In this document: in pieces, positions 1 through 5,964 of the stretch
Position numbering within the stretch: the first letter of the stretch is position 1
Layout: the number at the start of each line of letters is the position of its first letter
Origin: Nanoarchaeales archaeon
GTDB lineage: Archaea > Nanobdellota > Nanobdellia > Woesearchaeales > UBA583
Assembly: GCA_013215525.1 (NCBI GenBank)
Contig: JABSQY010000036.1
Location: forward strand, 1-14,937
DNA: 14,937 nucleotides
Direction: 5' to 3'
Translations under genes and position numbers: made by a program
Notes under the pieces: model-generated
What the model saw: only the letters and a program-made list of their open reading frames with translations
Database searches by the model: none
Told to the model about the DNA's origin: nothing

Positions 1-165
1 ATGTATGTATTCATTTATTTTGAATAATCTGAGTAAAAATTTTAAACTAAATATCATTTTTATAATATTTTCTCAATTTAAAATTTCAATACATCTAAAT
101 AAAAAATCAACTCAAAATATGAAATAATAGCAAATATTTTTAAAGATTTAAATGTAGGTTTATAT
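1..165. other. Left-edge intergenic stretch, no complete gene
   Basis: Very AT-rich sequence before the first gene. In plus frame 1 a reading frame closes at a TAA at 25-27, which could be the last codons of a gene lying to the left, and on the minus strand an ATG at 14-12 runs off the edge with an A/T-rich TATA-like tract about 26 nt before it. Neither fragment is long enough to judge. A candidate TATA element for the next gene (aatattttta, 133-142) sits 28 nt before the ATG at 166. Confidence 0.3.
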
Positions 166-747
166 ATGGTTAAAAAAAATAATTATGTTGAGAAAGGTTC
201 ATATGCAGCTTTAGCATTAGATGGATTTAATTTAATAAAAAAGCTTTCAAATAGTTCTTCAATGAGTGAAAAATTAATAGGATTAAATAGTTTACTTGTT
301 GTCATTTTAGTTTCAAACGCAATTTTTTATTACTTAAATAATACTTTTGGCGATGGTTCAATTTTTATGTTTATACTTTCTTTTGTAACATGTTTAATTT
401 TTGGATTTATTTCAACAGTAGTTTATTCTCCAATTTTGAAAGTATGTTTTAATTTTTCAAATAAAAATAAAAATTCTATACGACTTGGGATTGTATTTTT
501 ATTTATTTCTATTCCTATTGCTGTATATGGAAGTTTTTTTGATTTTGAAAAATTAATTAATATTTCTTTGGGATTTATATTGATTCAATTAGTTTTAATT
601 TCATTATCTGGCTCTTTACTTTCTGATGATGTTAAAGATAAACTTGTCAAAGATAACTCGTTTGAGAATATATTGGGGAAATATGGTTCTTTAGCAAGTA
701 TTATAAGTTTAATAATTAGTATTATAATTCCTTTTTTAGGTAAATAG
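166..747 (+). CDS. Multi-span membrane protein of unknown function
   Basis: A 193-residue protein I do not recognise. The first 37 residues are polar and contain a Ser-rich patch; the rest is made of hydrophobic segments at about residues 38-58, 66-88, 104-124, 129-150 and 174-191, so it is probably an integral membrane protein with about five spans. Lys-rich loops near residues 98-105 and 155-165 would lie in the cytoplasm by the positive-inside rule. No catalytic or transport motif is visible. It stands alone, followed by 184 nt without a gene. The start ATG is preceded by A/T-rich TATA-like sequence but by no Shine-Dalgarno motif, as for most genes here. Confidence 0.8.
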   Translation: MVKKNNYVEKGSYAALALDGFNLIKKLSNSSSMSEKLIGLNSLLVVILVSNAIFYYLNNTFGDGSIFMFILSFVTCLIFGFISTVVYSPILKVCFNFSNKNKNSIRLGIVFLFISIPIAVYGSFFDFEKLINISLGFILIQLVLISLSGSLLSDDVKDKLVKDNSFENILGKYGSLASIISLIISIIIPFLGK

Positions 748-792
748 ATAATTACTTTTTCCGTTCCACTCCAAAGATAATTAATAAATATA

Positions 793-815
793 TTTTTCTC
801 TGATTACGAGAAAAA
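793..815 (+). terminator. Hairpin downstream of the membrane-protein gene
   Basis: Perfect 8-bp stem (tttttctc at 793-800 with gagaaaaa at 808-815) and a 7-nt loop, 45 nt after the stop codon at 747. It could help end the upstream transcript. Archaeal termination mostly needs only U-tracts, so this is tentative. Confidence 0.35.
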
Positions 816-900
816 ACAAGATAGAATTTTTATTTTAAATTTAGAACTCTCATCTTCGCTCACGCTCAAACTCGACTTCTAAACTAAAAAGAAAAATAAA

Positions 901-910
901 CTTTATAAAA
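901..910 (+). promoter_or_regulatory. TATA-like box of alaS
   Basis: The sequence ctttataaaa is centred 26 nt before the ATG at 932. No Shine-Dalgarno motif lies between them, so the mRNA is probably leaderless. Confidence 0.55.
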
Positions 911-931
911 GTCCTCGAACATATAATAACT

Positions 932-2713
932 ATGAAACCAGACAAATTAATTAAAAAACAAATTATCGAGGAAGCATCCTCCAATCCATCTAAGTATTTT
1001 CCTGTAAAACAGTTAGAATCATTGGGATTAAAACGACAAAAATGTTCAAACTGTAAAGTTATGTTTTGGGCATCAGTAGACCGTAAAATCTGCGGTGATA
1101 CATCTTGCGTAAAAACATACACTTTCATCAATAATCCACCAACAAAAAAACCATTAGAATTCGCAGAGACATATCAACTATTTAGAAAACACATGACAAA
1201 GCGTGGATACACACACGTTGAAAGATTCCCAATAGTTGCTCGTTGGAGAGATGATTTAGATTTTAATATCGCATCAATAATCGGATTTCAACCATACATC
1301 ACAAAAGGAATTGTAGCGCCTCCGGCAGAAGAAATTACAATACCTCAAAACTGTCTACGTTTCCCAGATATCGACAATGTAGGATATACAGGAAGACACG
1401 GAACAAACTTTGTAATGATAGGACAACTAGCATTTAAGTCTCCAAAAGAATACAACCAAGATAAATACCTAAAAGACTATTTCGACTGGTTCACAGAATC
1501 AATGGAAATTCCAAAAGAAGAATTACAAATTCACGAAGACGCATGGACAGGTGGAGGAGATTGTGGAGCAAGTCTAGAATTCTTCAGTAGAGGATTAGAA
1601 TTAGGAAATCAAGTATACATGTGGTATGATATGAGTGATGCAGAAGACATCAGCCAAATCAAACCATTAAAGATTAAAGTATTAGATATGGGAATGGGTC
1701 TTGAAAGATGTTGTTGGATTTCTAAAGGAAGTGTAAACCAATACGAAGCATCAATGCCAATAGTATGTAAATACTTATTCGAAAAATCAGAACTAAAACC
1801 AAACTGGGAATTATACGATAAATTTCTACCATATTCAGGAAACTTAAACATGGACGAAATCGAAGATATTGATGAAGCATGGAAAGAAGTAACTGAATTC
1901 ATAAACAAAGAACACAACACAACAATCGATACAGAATCACTAAAAACAGAAATCGAACCAATCGCAGGAATTTATTCAATCGCAGATCACTCTAAAACAT
2001 TATTATACGCTTTAACAGATGGAGCATTACCAAGTAACGTAAAAGGAGGATATAATCTAAGATTAGTACTAAGAAGAGCATTAGACTTTATCTACAAATT
2101 CAAATGGGATATTAACTTATATGATGTAATTGTAATGCAAGCTCAAGAAGTAAAAGATTTATATCCAGAAATGGAATTCGAACTAGAAGGAATTAAAAGA
2201 ATTATAGATAATGAAGTAAGAAAGTACCACGAACACAAATCTAAAGTAGAAAACAAAATCAACACATTACTGAAAAAGTCAAAAGACTTAACAAACGCAG
2301 ACTTTGTAAAATACTTCATCTCAGATGGAATCTCTCCAGACGAAATCCAAGAAGCCTACAAAAAGCAGAACAAGACAATACAAACTCCAGCAAACTTCTA
2401 CACGCTAGTAAACGAGTTTTTCGAATCAAGAACAACAAGTGAACAAAAAAAGAAAAAGAACGCCTTAGCGCAATACGTAGAAGATTGTAAAGAAACAGAG
2501 TTAATGTTTTATGAAGACACATACAAAGCAGAATCAGATGAACCTAAAATAATCAAAGAATTCGAACACGAAAAAAAGAAGTATATTATATTAGACAAAA
2601 CTTTATTTTATCCAACAATGGGTGGTCAAGCTCACGATGTCGGATTTATTAGAGATAAAAAAGTAATTAATGTTGTGAAAGTCGGTTCAGTTGTTTTACA
2701 TCAGATTGAATAA
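932..2713 (+). CDS. alaS: Alanyl-tRNA synthetase, N-terminal part only (split or truncated)
   Basis: Class II synthetase charging tRNA-Ala. The archaeal-specific N-terminus is present, with the Cys insertion C-x2-C-x4-FW and CGDxxC around residues 37-60. The aminoacylation core follows (residues 85-270, including GRHGTNFVMIGQ and the motif-3-like GMGLERCCW), then the tRNA-recognition helical region. At about residues 545-575 the editing domain begins (DKTLFYPTMGGQAHDVG). The protein ends at residue 593 with VGSVVLHQIE. Archaeal AlaRS is usually about 900 residues; the part missing here carries the editing HxxxH zinc site and the C-terminal C-Ala domain, and neither is found elsewhere in the window. 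The reading frame is otherwise intact and conserved, so I read it as the large half of a split AlaRS, as known in Nanoarchaeum equitans, with the other half elsewhere. A recent truncation is the alternative. Confidence 0.93.
   Translation: MKPDKLIKKQIIEEASSNPSKYFPVKQLESLGLKRQKCSNCKVMFWASVDRKICGDTSCVKTYTFINNPPTKKPLEFAETYQLFRKHMTKRGYTHVERFPIVARWRDDLDFNIASIIGFQPYITKGIVAPPAEEITIPQNCLRFPDIDNVGYTGRHGTNFVMIGQLAFKSPKEYNQDKYLKDYFDWFTESMEIPKEELQIHEDAWTGGGDCGASLEFFSRGLELGNQVYMWYDMSDAEDISQIKPLKIKVLDMGMGLERCCWISKGSVNQYEASMPIVCKYLFEKSELKPNWELYDKFLPYSGNLNMDEIEDIDEAWKEVTEFINKEHNTTIDTESLKTEIEPIAGIYSIADHSKTLLYALTDGALPSNVKGGYNLRLVLRRALDFIYKFKWDINLYDVIVMQAQEVKDLYPEMEFELEGIKRIIDNEVRKYHEHKSKVENKINTLLKKSKDLTNADFVKYFISDGISPDEIQEAYKKQNKTIQTPANFYTLVNEFFESRTTSEQKKKKNALAQYVEDCKETELMFYEDTYKAESDEPKIIKEFEHEKKKYIILDKTLFYPTMGGQAHDVGFIRDKKVINVVKVGSVVLHQIE
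2681..2713 (+). repeat. Tail of alaS, copy A of a diverged direct repeat
   Basis: The last ten codons and stop of alaS, encoding VGSVVLHQIE-stop. The same peptide and stop, with one Ser-to-Thr change, are encoded again at 2760-2792. Confidence 0.8.
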
Positions 2714-2736
2714 CTAGAACAATTATACCTATCTTT

Positions 2737-2755
2737 AAAAATTTCTTAAATTTTT
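2737..2755 (+). terminator. A/T hairpin between the two alaS tails
   Basis: Perfect 8-bp inverted repeat (aaaaattt at 2737-2744, aaattttt at 2748-2755) with a 3-nt loop, ending in five T. It lies 24 nt after the alaS stop and is a plausible transcript end, though the stem is purely A/T and therefore weak. Confidence 0.4.
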
Positions 2756-2759
2756 ATAT

Positions 2760-2792
2760 GTTGGAACAGTTGTTCTACACCAAATTGAGTAA
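2760..2792 (+). pseudogene. Second, orphan copy of the alaS 3' end
   Basis: Reads VGTVVLHQIE-stop in a frame shifted relative to alaS. Compared with copy A at 2681-2713, seven of 33 bases differ. Five are synonymous third-position changes, one is a synonymous Leu first-position change, and one gives Ser to Thr. This codon-level pattern means both copies diverged while under protein-level selection. No start codon opens this frame: going upstream it is open only to a TAA at 2736. It is therefore a remnant of a second alaS 3' end rather than a gene. Confidence 0.7.
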
Positions 2793-2900
2793 TTAAAATA
2801 ACTTAACACTCTTTATTTAATCTCATTCTATTATTATTTATACCTTTTATTCTCTATTGCTCATAACGCTCATTTCAAGCTATAACTACTCTAATTAAGA

Positions 2901-2909
2901 CTTATAAGG
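2901..2909 (+). promoter_or_regulatory. TATA-like box of the phosphoribosyltransferase-like gene
   Basis: The sequence cttataagg is centred 26 nt before the ATG at 2931, favouring that start over the upstream in-frame TTG at 2913. The overlapping aaggtgat (2906-2913) also resembles a Shine-Dalgarno motif, but it is 17 nt from the ATG, which is too far to be typical. Confidence 0.5.
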
Positions 2910-2930
2910 TGATTGGAACTTATTTTAATT

Positions 2931-3845
2931 ATGACAAACCACAATTCCCCACTATCACTTTTTTTTTCAAAAATCAAAAATAATAATATAACTTTAGAGT
3001 ATTGTAATACTTTAGATGACATCTTTGAAGATTTAAAACAACCTAAAATATCTAAGTATATTTTTAATTCAAATTCGAGTAATAATACTAAACGTAATGT
3101 AAATTTTGCATTTCATCCTCCAAGAATTATTAGAAAATTACTTGAATTTAAATTAGGAGAGTATTCAGAAAATGCACTTGAATGTTTAAACTTAGGAATT
3201 GAATCTGCATTAGAGATTTATCAAAATCCAAAAAACACTTCAAACATAATTACTGAATTAGATTTAACTTTTAAAGAAACATTATCTACTTTCGAATATG
3301 CTAAATTAATGTATACATTTGTAAATCAAGAATCAGATAGAATCTCTTTATCAGCATCTAATCCAAAATTATCTTATCAAAATTCACAAACATTATTTAA
3401 TGTAGCAAAACAATCAGACATTTTATTTATTGCTCTTGGATATGGAGGTATCATGCCTGGTTTAGATGTTTTTTCACATTATGTAAAAACTCAAAAAAAA
3501 CAAAATCCTCAATTAGACTCAAATTCAGTATTTTATCCAGTTAGATTTTCAAGATTTAAATTAGAAGAAAAAGAACCAAACTTATCTTTACAAGAAATAT
3601 TAAATTTAGAATCTATCGTGGATAATAAACAAATAGTTATCTTTGATGAAGAAACTGGTACTGGATTAACTATGGATTTAGCAAAATCTTACTTTGAAAC
3701 TGTATTTGGTAGAAAAGATTTAATATGTTTTGCCAATGATTCTTCAGTTGATGAATATAATTTGAATAAAAAATATGCAGTTGAAAAAGATATCTCTTTT
3801 AGATTACCTTTAAAGAAATTAATTAAATCAAAATTATTTTTCTAA
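2931..3845 (+). CDS. Phosphoribosyltransferase-like protein
   Basis: A 304-residue protein from this ATG; a TTG start at 2913 would add six residues. The C-terminal half has the layout of a type I phosphoribosyltransferase domain. A strand and Gly-rich turn (LFIALGYGGIMPGLDVF, about residues 164-180) precede a second strand (VFYPVRFSRF). A PRPP-loop-like segment follows at about 235-248 (IVIFDEETGTGLTM), in which two acidic residues after a hydrophobic strand lead into TGTGLT, as in the family signature. The N-terminal 120 residues look helical and are not recognised. The substrate cannot be told from sequence; it need not be a salvage enzyme, since PRTase-fold proteins also include regulators and unusual hydrolases. 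It is monocistronic by promoter position, with the next gene 45 nt downstream having its own TATA-like element. Confidence 0.65.
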   Translation: MTNHNSPLSLFFSKIKNNNITLEYCNTLDDIFEDLKQPKISKYIFNSNSSNNTKRNVNFAFHPPRIIRKLLEFKLGEYSENALECLNLGIESALEIYQNPKNTSNIITELDLTFKETLSTFEYAKLMYTFVNQESDRISLSASNPKLSYQNSQTLFNVAKQSDILFIALGYGGIMPGLDVFSHYVKTQKKQNPQLDSNSVFYPVRFSRFKLEEKEPNLSLQEILNLESIVDNKQIVIFDEETGTGLTMDLAKSYFETVFGRKDLICFANDSSVDEYNLNKKYAVEKDISFRLPLKKLIKSKLFF

Positions 3846-3860
3846 ATTTGATTCAAAAGG

Positions 3861-3871
3861 TTTACATATTT
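3861..3871 (+). promoter_or_regulatory. TATA-like box of the 130-residue protein gene
   Basis: The sequence tttacatattt is centred 25 nt before the ATG at 3891, again without a Shine-Dalgarno motif. Confidence 0.4.
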
Positions 3872-3890
3872 AATTTAATTTATTTATTTC

Positions 3891-4283
3891 ATGAGTGAAA
3901 AATTAATTAATACTTTAAATTTTTTAGCAACTAGATCTACTTATATGTATAATGTGGTTTATGTTGGTCTAAAAGTAAATATTGGCGAGGATACTCCTAC
4001 TACTCTCTATGTTCTATCTGGTCATAGAATTGGAAATATAGGATCCTTTGAAGAAACTATGAATACTAATTTCAAATTAATTCATAGTAGTGGAGTTTTA
4101 GTTCCTGAGTCTATTTTTAATAAATATGATTTAGAAAATAAATTAAATACTGGTTCAGACTTTTTAGATTCTCCAACTATAGCTCTTTCAGAGATTGAAT
4201 TTTCTAAAAAATTTGTAAAAAATTTAGATAGATATAATATTTCAGTTAGTGGATTTGAAAACGATTCTATATACTCACATTAA
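3891..4283 (+). CDS. Small protein of unknown function (130 residues)
   Basis: Not recognised. Soluble-looking, mixed alpha/beta composition with no membrane segment, no cysteines and no metal-binding cluster. The N-terminal third is a helix-like stretch followed by a beta-rich part (VVYVGLKVNI, TTLYVLSGHRIG); the C-terminal third is acidic and helical. It sits 45 nt after the phosphoribosyltransferase-like gene on the same strand but with its own promoter-like element, and about 80 nt before a 5S rRNA gene. Codon use matches its neighbours and nothing suggests transfer. I am confident that it is a gene because of its promoter position and intact frame, but not about any role. Confidence 0.65.
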   Translation: MSEKLINTLNFLATRSTYMYNVVYVGLKVNIGEDTPTTLYVLSGHRIGNIGSFEETMNTNFKLIHSSGVLVPESIFNKYDLENKLNTGSDFLDSPTIALSEIEFSKKFVKNLDRYNISVSGFENDSIYSH

Positions 4284-4333
4284 AAACGTCTTAAATCGCC
4301 TTCAATTCAACAAATCACACAAACAAACCAAAA

Positions 4334-4345
4334 CCTTTTTAAAGG
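4334..4345 (+). promoter_or_regulatory. TATA-like box of 5S rRNA copy 1
   Basis: The sequence cctttttaaagg is centred 27 nt before the inferred 5S 5' end at 4366; the second 5S copy has tttataaa at the equivalent distance. Confidence 0.55.
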
Positions 4346-4365
4346 GATGAGACATATTATTATTA

Positions 4366-4476
4366 GAAGGTTCATATAGCTTTGGGTTACACCTGTTCTC
4401 ATCTCGAACACAGAAGTTAAGCCTAGTTAGCCAATTAGAGTACTGTTCTTTGAACGGAAAATTCCTGGTGGCCTTC
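4366..4476 (+). rRNA. 5S ribosomal RNA, copy 1
   Basis: A 111-nt 5S rRNA. The ends pair to form helix I (gaaggtt with ggccttc), which sets the boundaries to within a base or two. Conserved internal parts are clear: tctcgaacacagaagttaagc in loop B/helix III and agtactg in helix V. It has its own TATA-like box and lies far from any 16S or 23S gene, as in several archaea with scattered rRNA genes. An identical copy lies on the opposite strand at 9059-9169. Small apparent reading frames antisense to it are not genes. Confidence 0.95.
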
Positions 4477-4605
4477 AATTTAATAACCAATAAAATTCTT
4501 GATTACAATTTCAAATACTAAGAATTATTCTATTTTCAAAGACTATATTATTCTTATGGAAAAATACAATAATAATTTAATTAGATTTATTAACTAGTTA
4601 TATTT
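4366..4605. repeat. Long inverted repeat, left arm (5S rRNA plus 3' flank)
   Basis: Partner of 8947-9169. The 111-nt 5S part is identical, and so are the next 8 nt. Further out only blocks match: an 18-nt exact block (4502-4519 with 9006-9023) and a 38-nt block with two mismatches (4568-4605 with 8947-8984). The block order is the same in both arms, so this is an old inverted duplication and not chance A/T similarity. Confidence 0.8.
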
Positions 4606-4627
4606 AGAATAAAAAATAAACATATAA

Positions 4628-5116
4628 TTATTTCAAATTTTCAGAGAAAAAATTAATAAAACTTTGATAAGAATTTTCTCCACCATACAAATTTTCATCA
4701 ACCATTTTATGTTTAGAATAAATTGTAATGATATGTGATGACATCATATTTAAATCTTGATAATATAAATCATTTAATTTTCCAGTAAAGAATAATAGTA
4801 CAACAAATAACGTAGTTCCAAAGAATCCAACTATAATTCCAAGAGTTTCAGTAATTCCAGATAAAATAAATCCAGAAGAAAAAACTGCAGAAATCATAGA
4901 AAAATAAATACCAAAATAAGAAATAGTATTAATAAATGTTAAGACTTTAACAGCCTTTAAAGTTTCACGAACTAGTTTATGAATTTCTTTGATTCTTTCT
5001 CTATCATTTAAAGAAGTTACAATATATTTTTTATCAAGTAATTCAATATAATTTTCAATTCGCATGTATTTTGTAAAAGCAATTTTTTTATATGTGCTTT
5101 TAATCTGTTTAAACAT
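4628..5116 (-). CDS. Small membrane protein with two central spans
   Basis: A 162-residue protein of unknown function when started at the ATG at 5116. A GTG at 5155 would add 13 residues, but a TATA-like tttataaa element at 5137-5145 is centred 25 nt before the ATG, which favours the shorter form. The N-terminal 55 residues are basic and helical (KQIKSTYKKIAFTKYMRIENY). Two hydrophobic segments follow at roughly residues 62-84 and 90-112, then a polar C-terminal tail of about 45 residues. The hairpin-like topology would put both ends in the cytoplasm. No motif is recognised. It lies immediately downstream of the beta-barrel gene on the same strand, with an 83-nt gap, but appears to have its own promoter. 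Confidence 0.65.
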   Translation of the reverse strand: MFKQIKSTYKKIAFTKYMRIENYIELLDKKYIVTSLNDRERIKEIHKLVRETLKAVKVLTFINTISYFGIYFSMISAVFSSGFILSGITETLGIIVGFFGTTLFVVLLFFTGKLNDLYYQDLNMMSSHIITIYSKHKMVDENLYGGENSYQSFINFFSENLK

Positions 5117-5136
5117 AAAAATATTTAGTGTAAATC

Positions 5137-5145
5137 TTTTATAAA
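5137..5145 (-). promoter_or_regulatory. TATA-like box deciding the start of the two-span membrane protein
   Basis: The symmetrical core tttataaa (5138-5145) is centred about 25 nt before the ATG at 5116 and lies inside the longer alternative frame starting at GTG 5155. Confidence 0.45.
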
Positions 5146-5187
5146 TATTTATCACAATAAGAAATAATTAAAATATAAAAATAATAT

Positions 5188-5210
5188 ATAAATTTATTAT
5201 TAAAATTTAT
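5188..5210 (-). terminator. A/T hairpin over the beta-barrel gene stop codon
   Basis: An 8-bp inverted repeat (ataaattt at 5188-5195, aaatttat at 5203-5210) with a 7-nt loop that includes the TAA at 5202-5200. The same kind of hairpin covers the stop of the gene at 12447. A role in 3'-end formation is inferred. Confidence 0.3.
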
Positions 5211-5907
5211 AAATTAAGTTTGCACCTACAACATTTGTAGTTTCAAAATTATCATTTAATGAAAATTGTCTTTGAAAAGATAAACTCGCACTTAACTTGT
5301 CAGTTAAATCTTTTGATGCAGATAATTCAACTCTACCAACAGTTAAACCATCACATCCAAAGAAATTATCACAGTATCCAATTTCACCAGATGCTCTAAG
5401 ATTCACATCTCCTAAACTAAAATTTTTACCAACTCCTACTTGATATAACTGACCTGACTCAACTGAATCATTTTCAAAGTGATGTTTTGTATTTAATGTA
5501 AAATCTATATCATTATCAAATTTATAATTTAAACTATTTGTTAATAAAGTATCACTATCATAACCTAATTTTGGATATGTGTAATGTTCAACACAAGTGT
5601 TTGAACTTAAATTTTCAGATAGTTTACTAAAATAACAACCAATAAAATCAACTTCATTAACTTGTCCTTTTTTAGTATCGTAATCACTCCAAATAATACC
5701 TGTTAAATTTCCTTTATTAATAACTAATGTATTACGTAAACTTTCACCTTCTGAAAAAATCATTCCTGGTGCTCTTGTATTTACGCTTTGTAACCCAGTA
5801 GATAAACTAACATTTAAGTTATCTTCTGCTTGTAAAGTTGGACTTAATAAAGTTCCCATTAATACTGCTCCTGCTGTTAACATTTTGATTTGGTTTGTTT
5901 GTTCCAT
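5200..5907 (-). CDS. Secreted predicted beta-barrel (porin-like) protein
   Basis: A 235-residue protein with a signal peptide: a hydrophobic stretch at residues 9-22 and a likely AxA-type cleavage after LQA at 27. The mature part is a run of alternating polar/hydrophobic stretches typical of transmembrane beta strands (LNVSLSTGLQS, LRNTLVINKG, GQLYQVGVGKNF, VNLRASGEIGY, VGRVELSASKDL, LSASLSFQRQF). It ends in VVGANLIYKF, with the terminal Phe that marks bacterial outer-membrane barrels recognised by the BAM machinery. The overall pattern resembles small TorF-like putative porins. Cysteines at 91/105 and 179/185 could form two disulfides. An outer-membrane barrel in an archaeon is unexpected. 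It may be secreted, lie in the host or partner interface, or fold as a soluble beta protein. It is divergent from a TrmB-family regulator across a 57-nt promoter region. The barrel fold is inferred from the strand pattern only. Confidence 0.75.
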   Translation of the reverse strand: MEQTNQIKMLTAGAVLMGTLLSPTLQAEDNLNVSLSTGLQSVNTRAPGMIFSEGESLRNTLVINKGNLTGIIWSDYDTKKGQVNEVDFIGCYFSKLSENLSSNTCVEHYTYPKLGYDSDTLLTNSLNYKFDNDIDFTLNTKHHFENDSVESGQLYQVGVGKNFSLGDVNLRASGEIGYCDNFFGCDGLTVGRVELSASKDLTDKLSASLSFQRQFSLNDNFETTNVVGANLIYKF

Positions 5908-5929
5908 GTTACTTATGGTAGTGACTAGA

Positions 5930-5943
5930 TATACTTAAATACG
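5930..5943. promoter_or_regulatory. Shared TATA region of the divergent barrel/regulator promoters
   Basis: The tract atatacttaaatac is centred about 29 nt from both start codons (ATG 5965 plus, ATG 5907 minus). It reads as a TATA-like element on both strands, so initiation in the two directions probably competes. Confidence 0.5.
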
Positions 5944-5945
5944 TG

Positions 5946-5963
5946 TGGTATTGTACAATACCA
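5946..5963. promoter_or_regulatory. Perfect 18-bp palindrome, likely operator of the TrmB-type regulator
   Basis: The sequence tggtattgtacaatacca is its own reverse complement. It fills the space between the TATA region and the regulator's start codon, where a bound protein would block regulator transcription, while it lies just upstream of the TATA region for the barrel gene. TrmB-type regulators are known to repress when bound downstream and to activate when bound upstream of the TATA/BRE. Binding by the adjacent regulator is inferred. Confidence 0.65.
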
Positions 5964-5964
5964 T

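Noticed and set aside
850..1131. Minus-strand frame opposite the start of alaS
   Set aside because: Overlaps the conserved N-terminus of alaS and has no promoter or family features; a shadow of the real gene. The same holds for the frames at 1609-1920, 2316-2522, 12066-12248 and 14555-14818.
2711..2792. Programmed frameshift or readthrough joining alaS to the second tail
   Set aside because: The joined product would gain only a second copy of the same ten residues, there is no slippery site at the stop, and stop codons at 2711 and 2736 block both relevant frames.
4302..4490. A 62-codon minus-strand frame across the first 5S gene
   Set aside because: It is fully antisense to a clear 5S rRNA; its codons simply mirror the rRNA.
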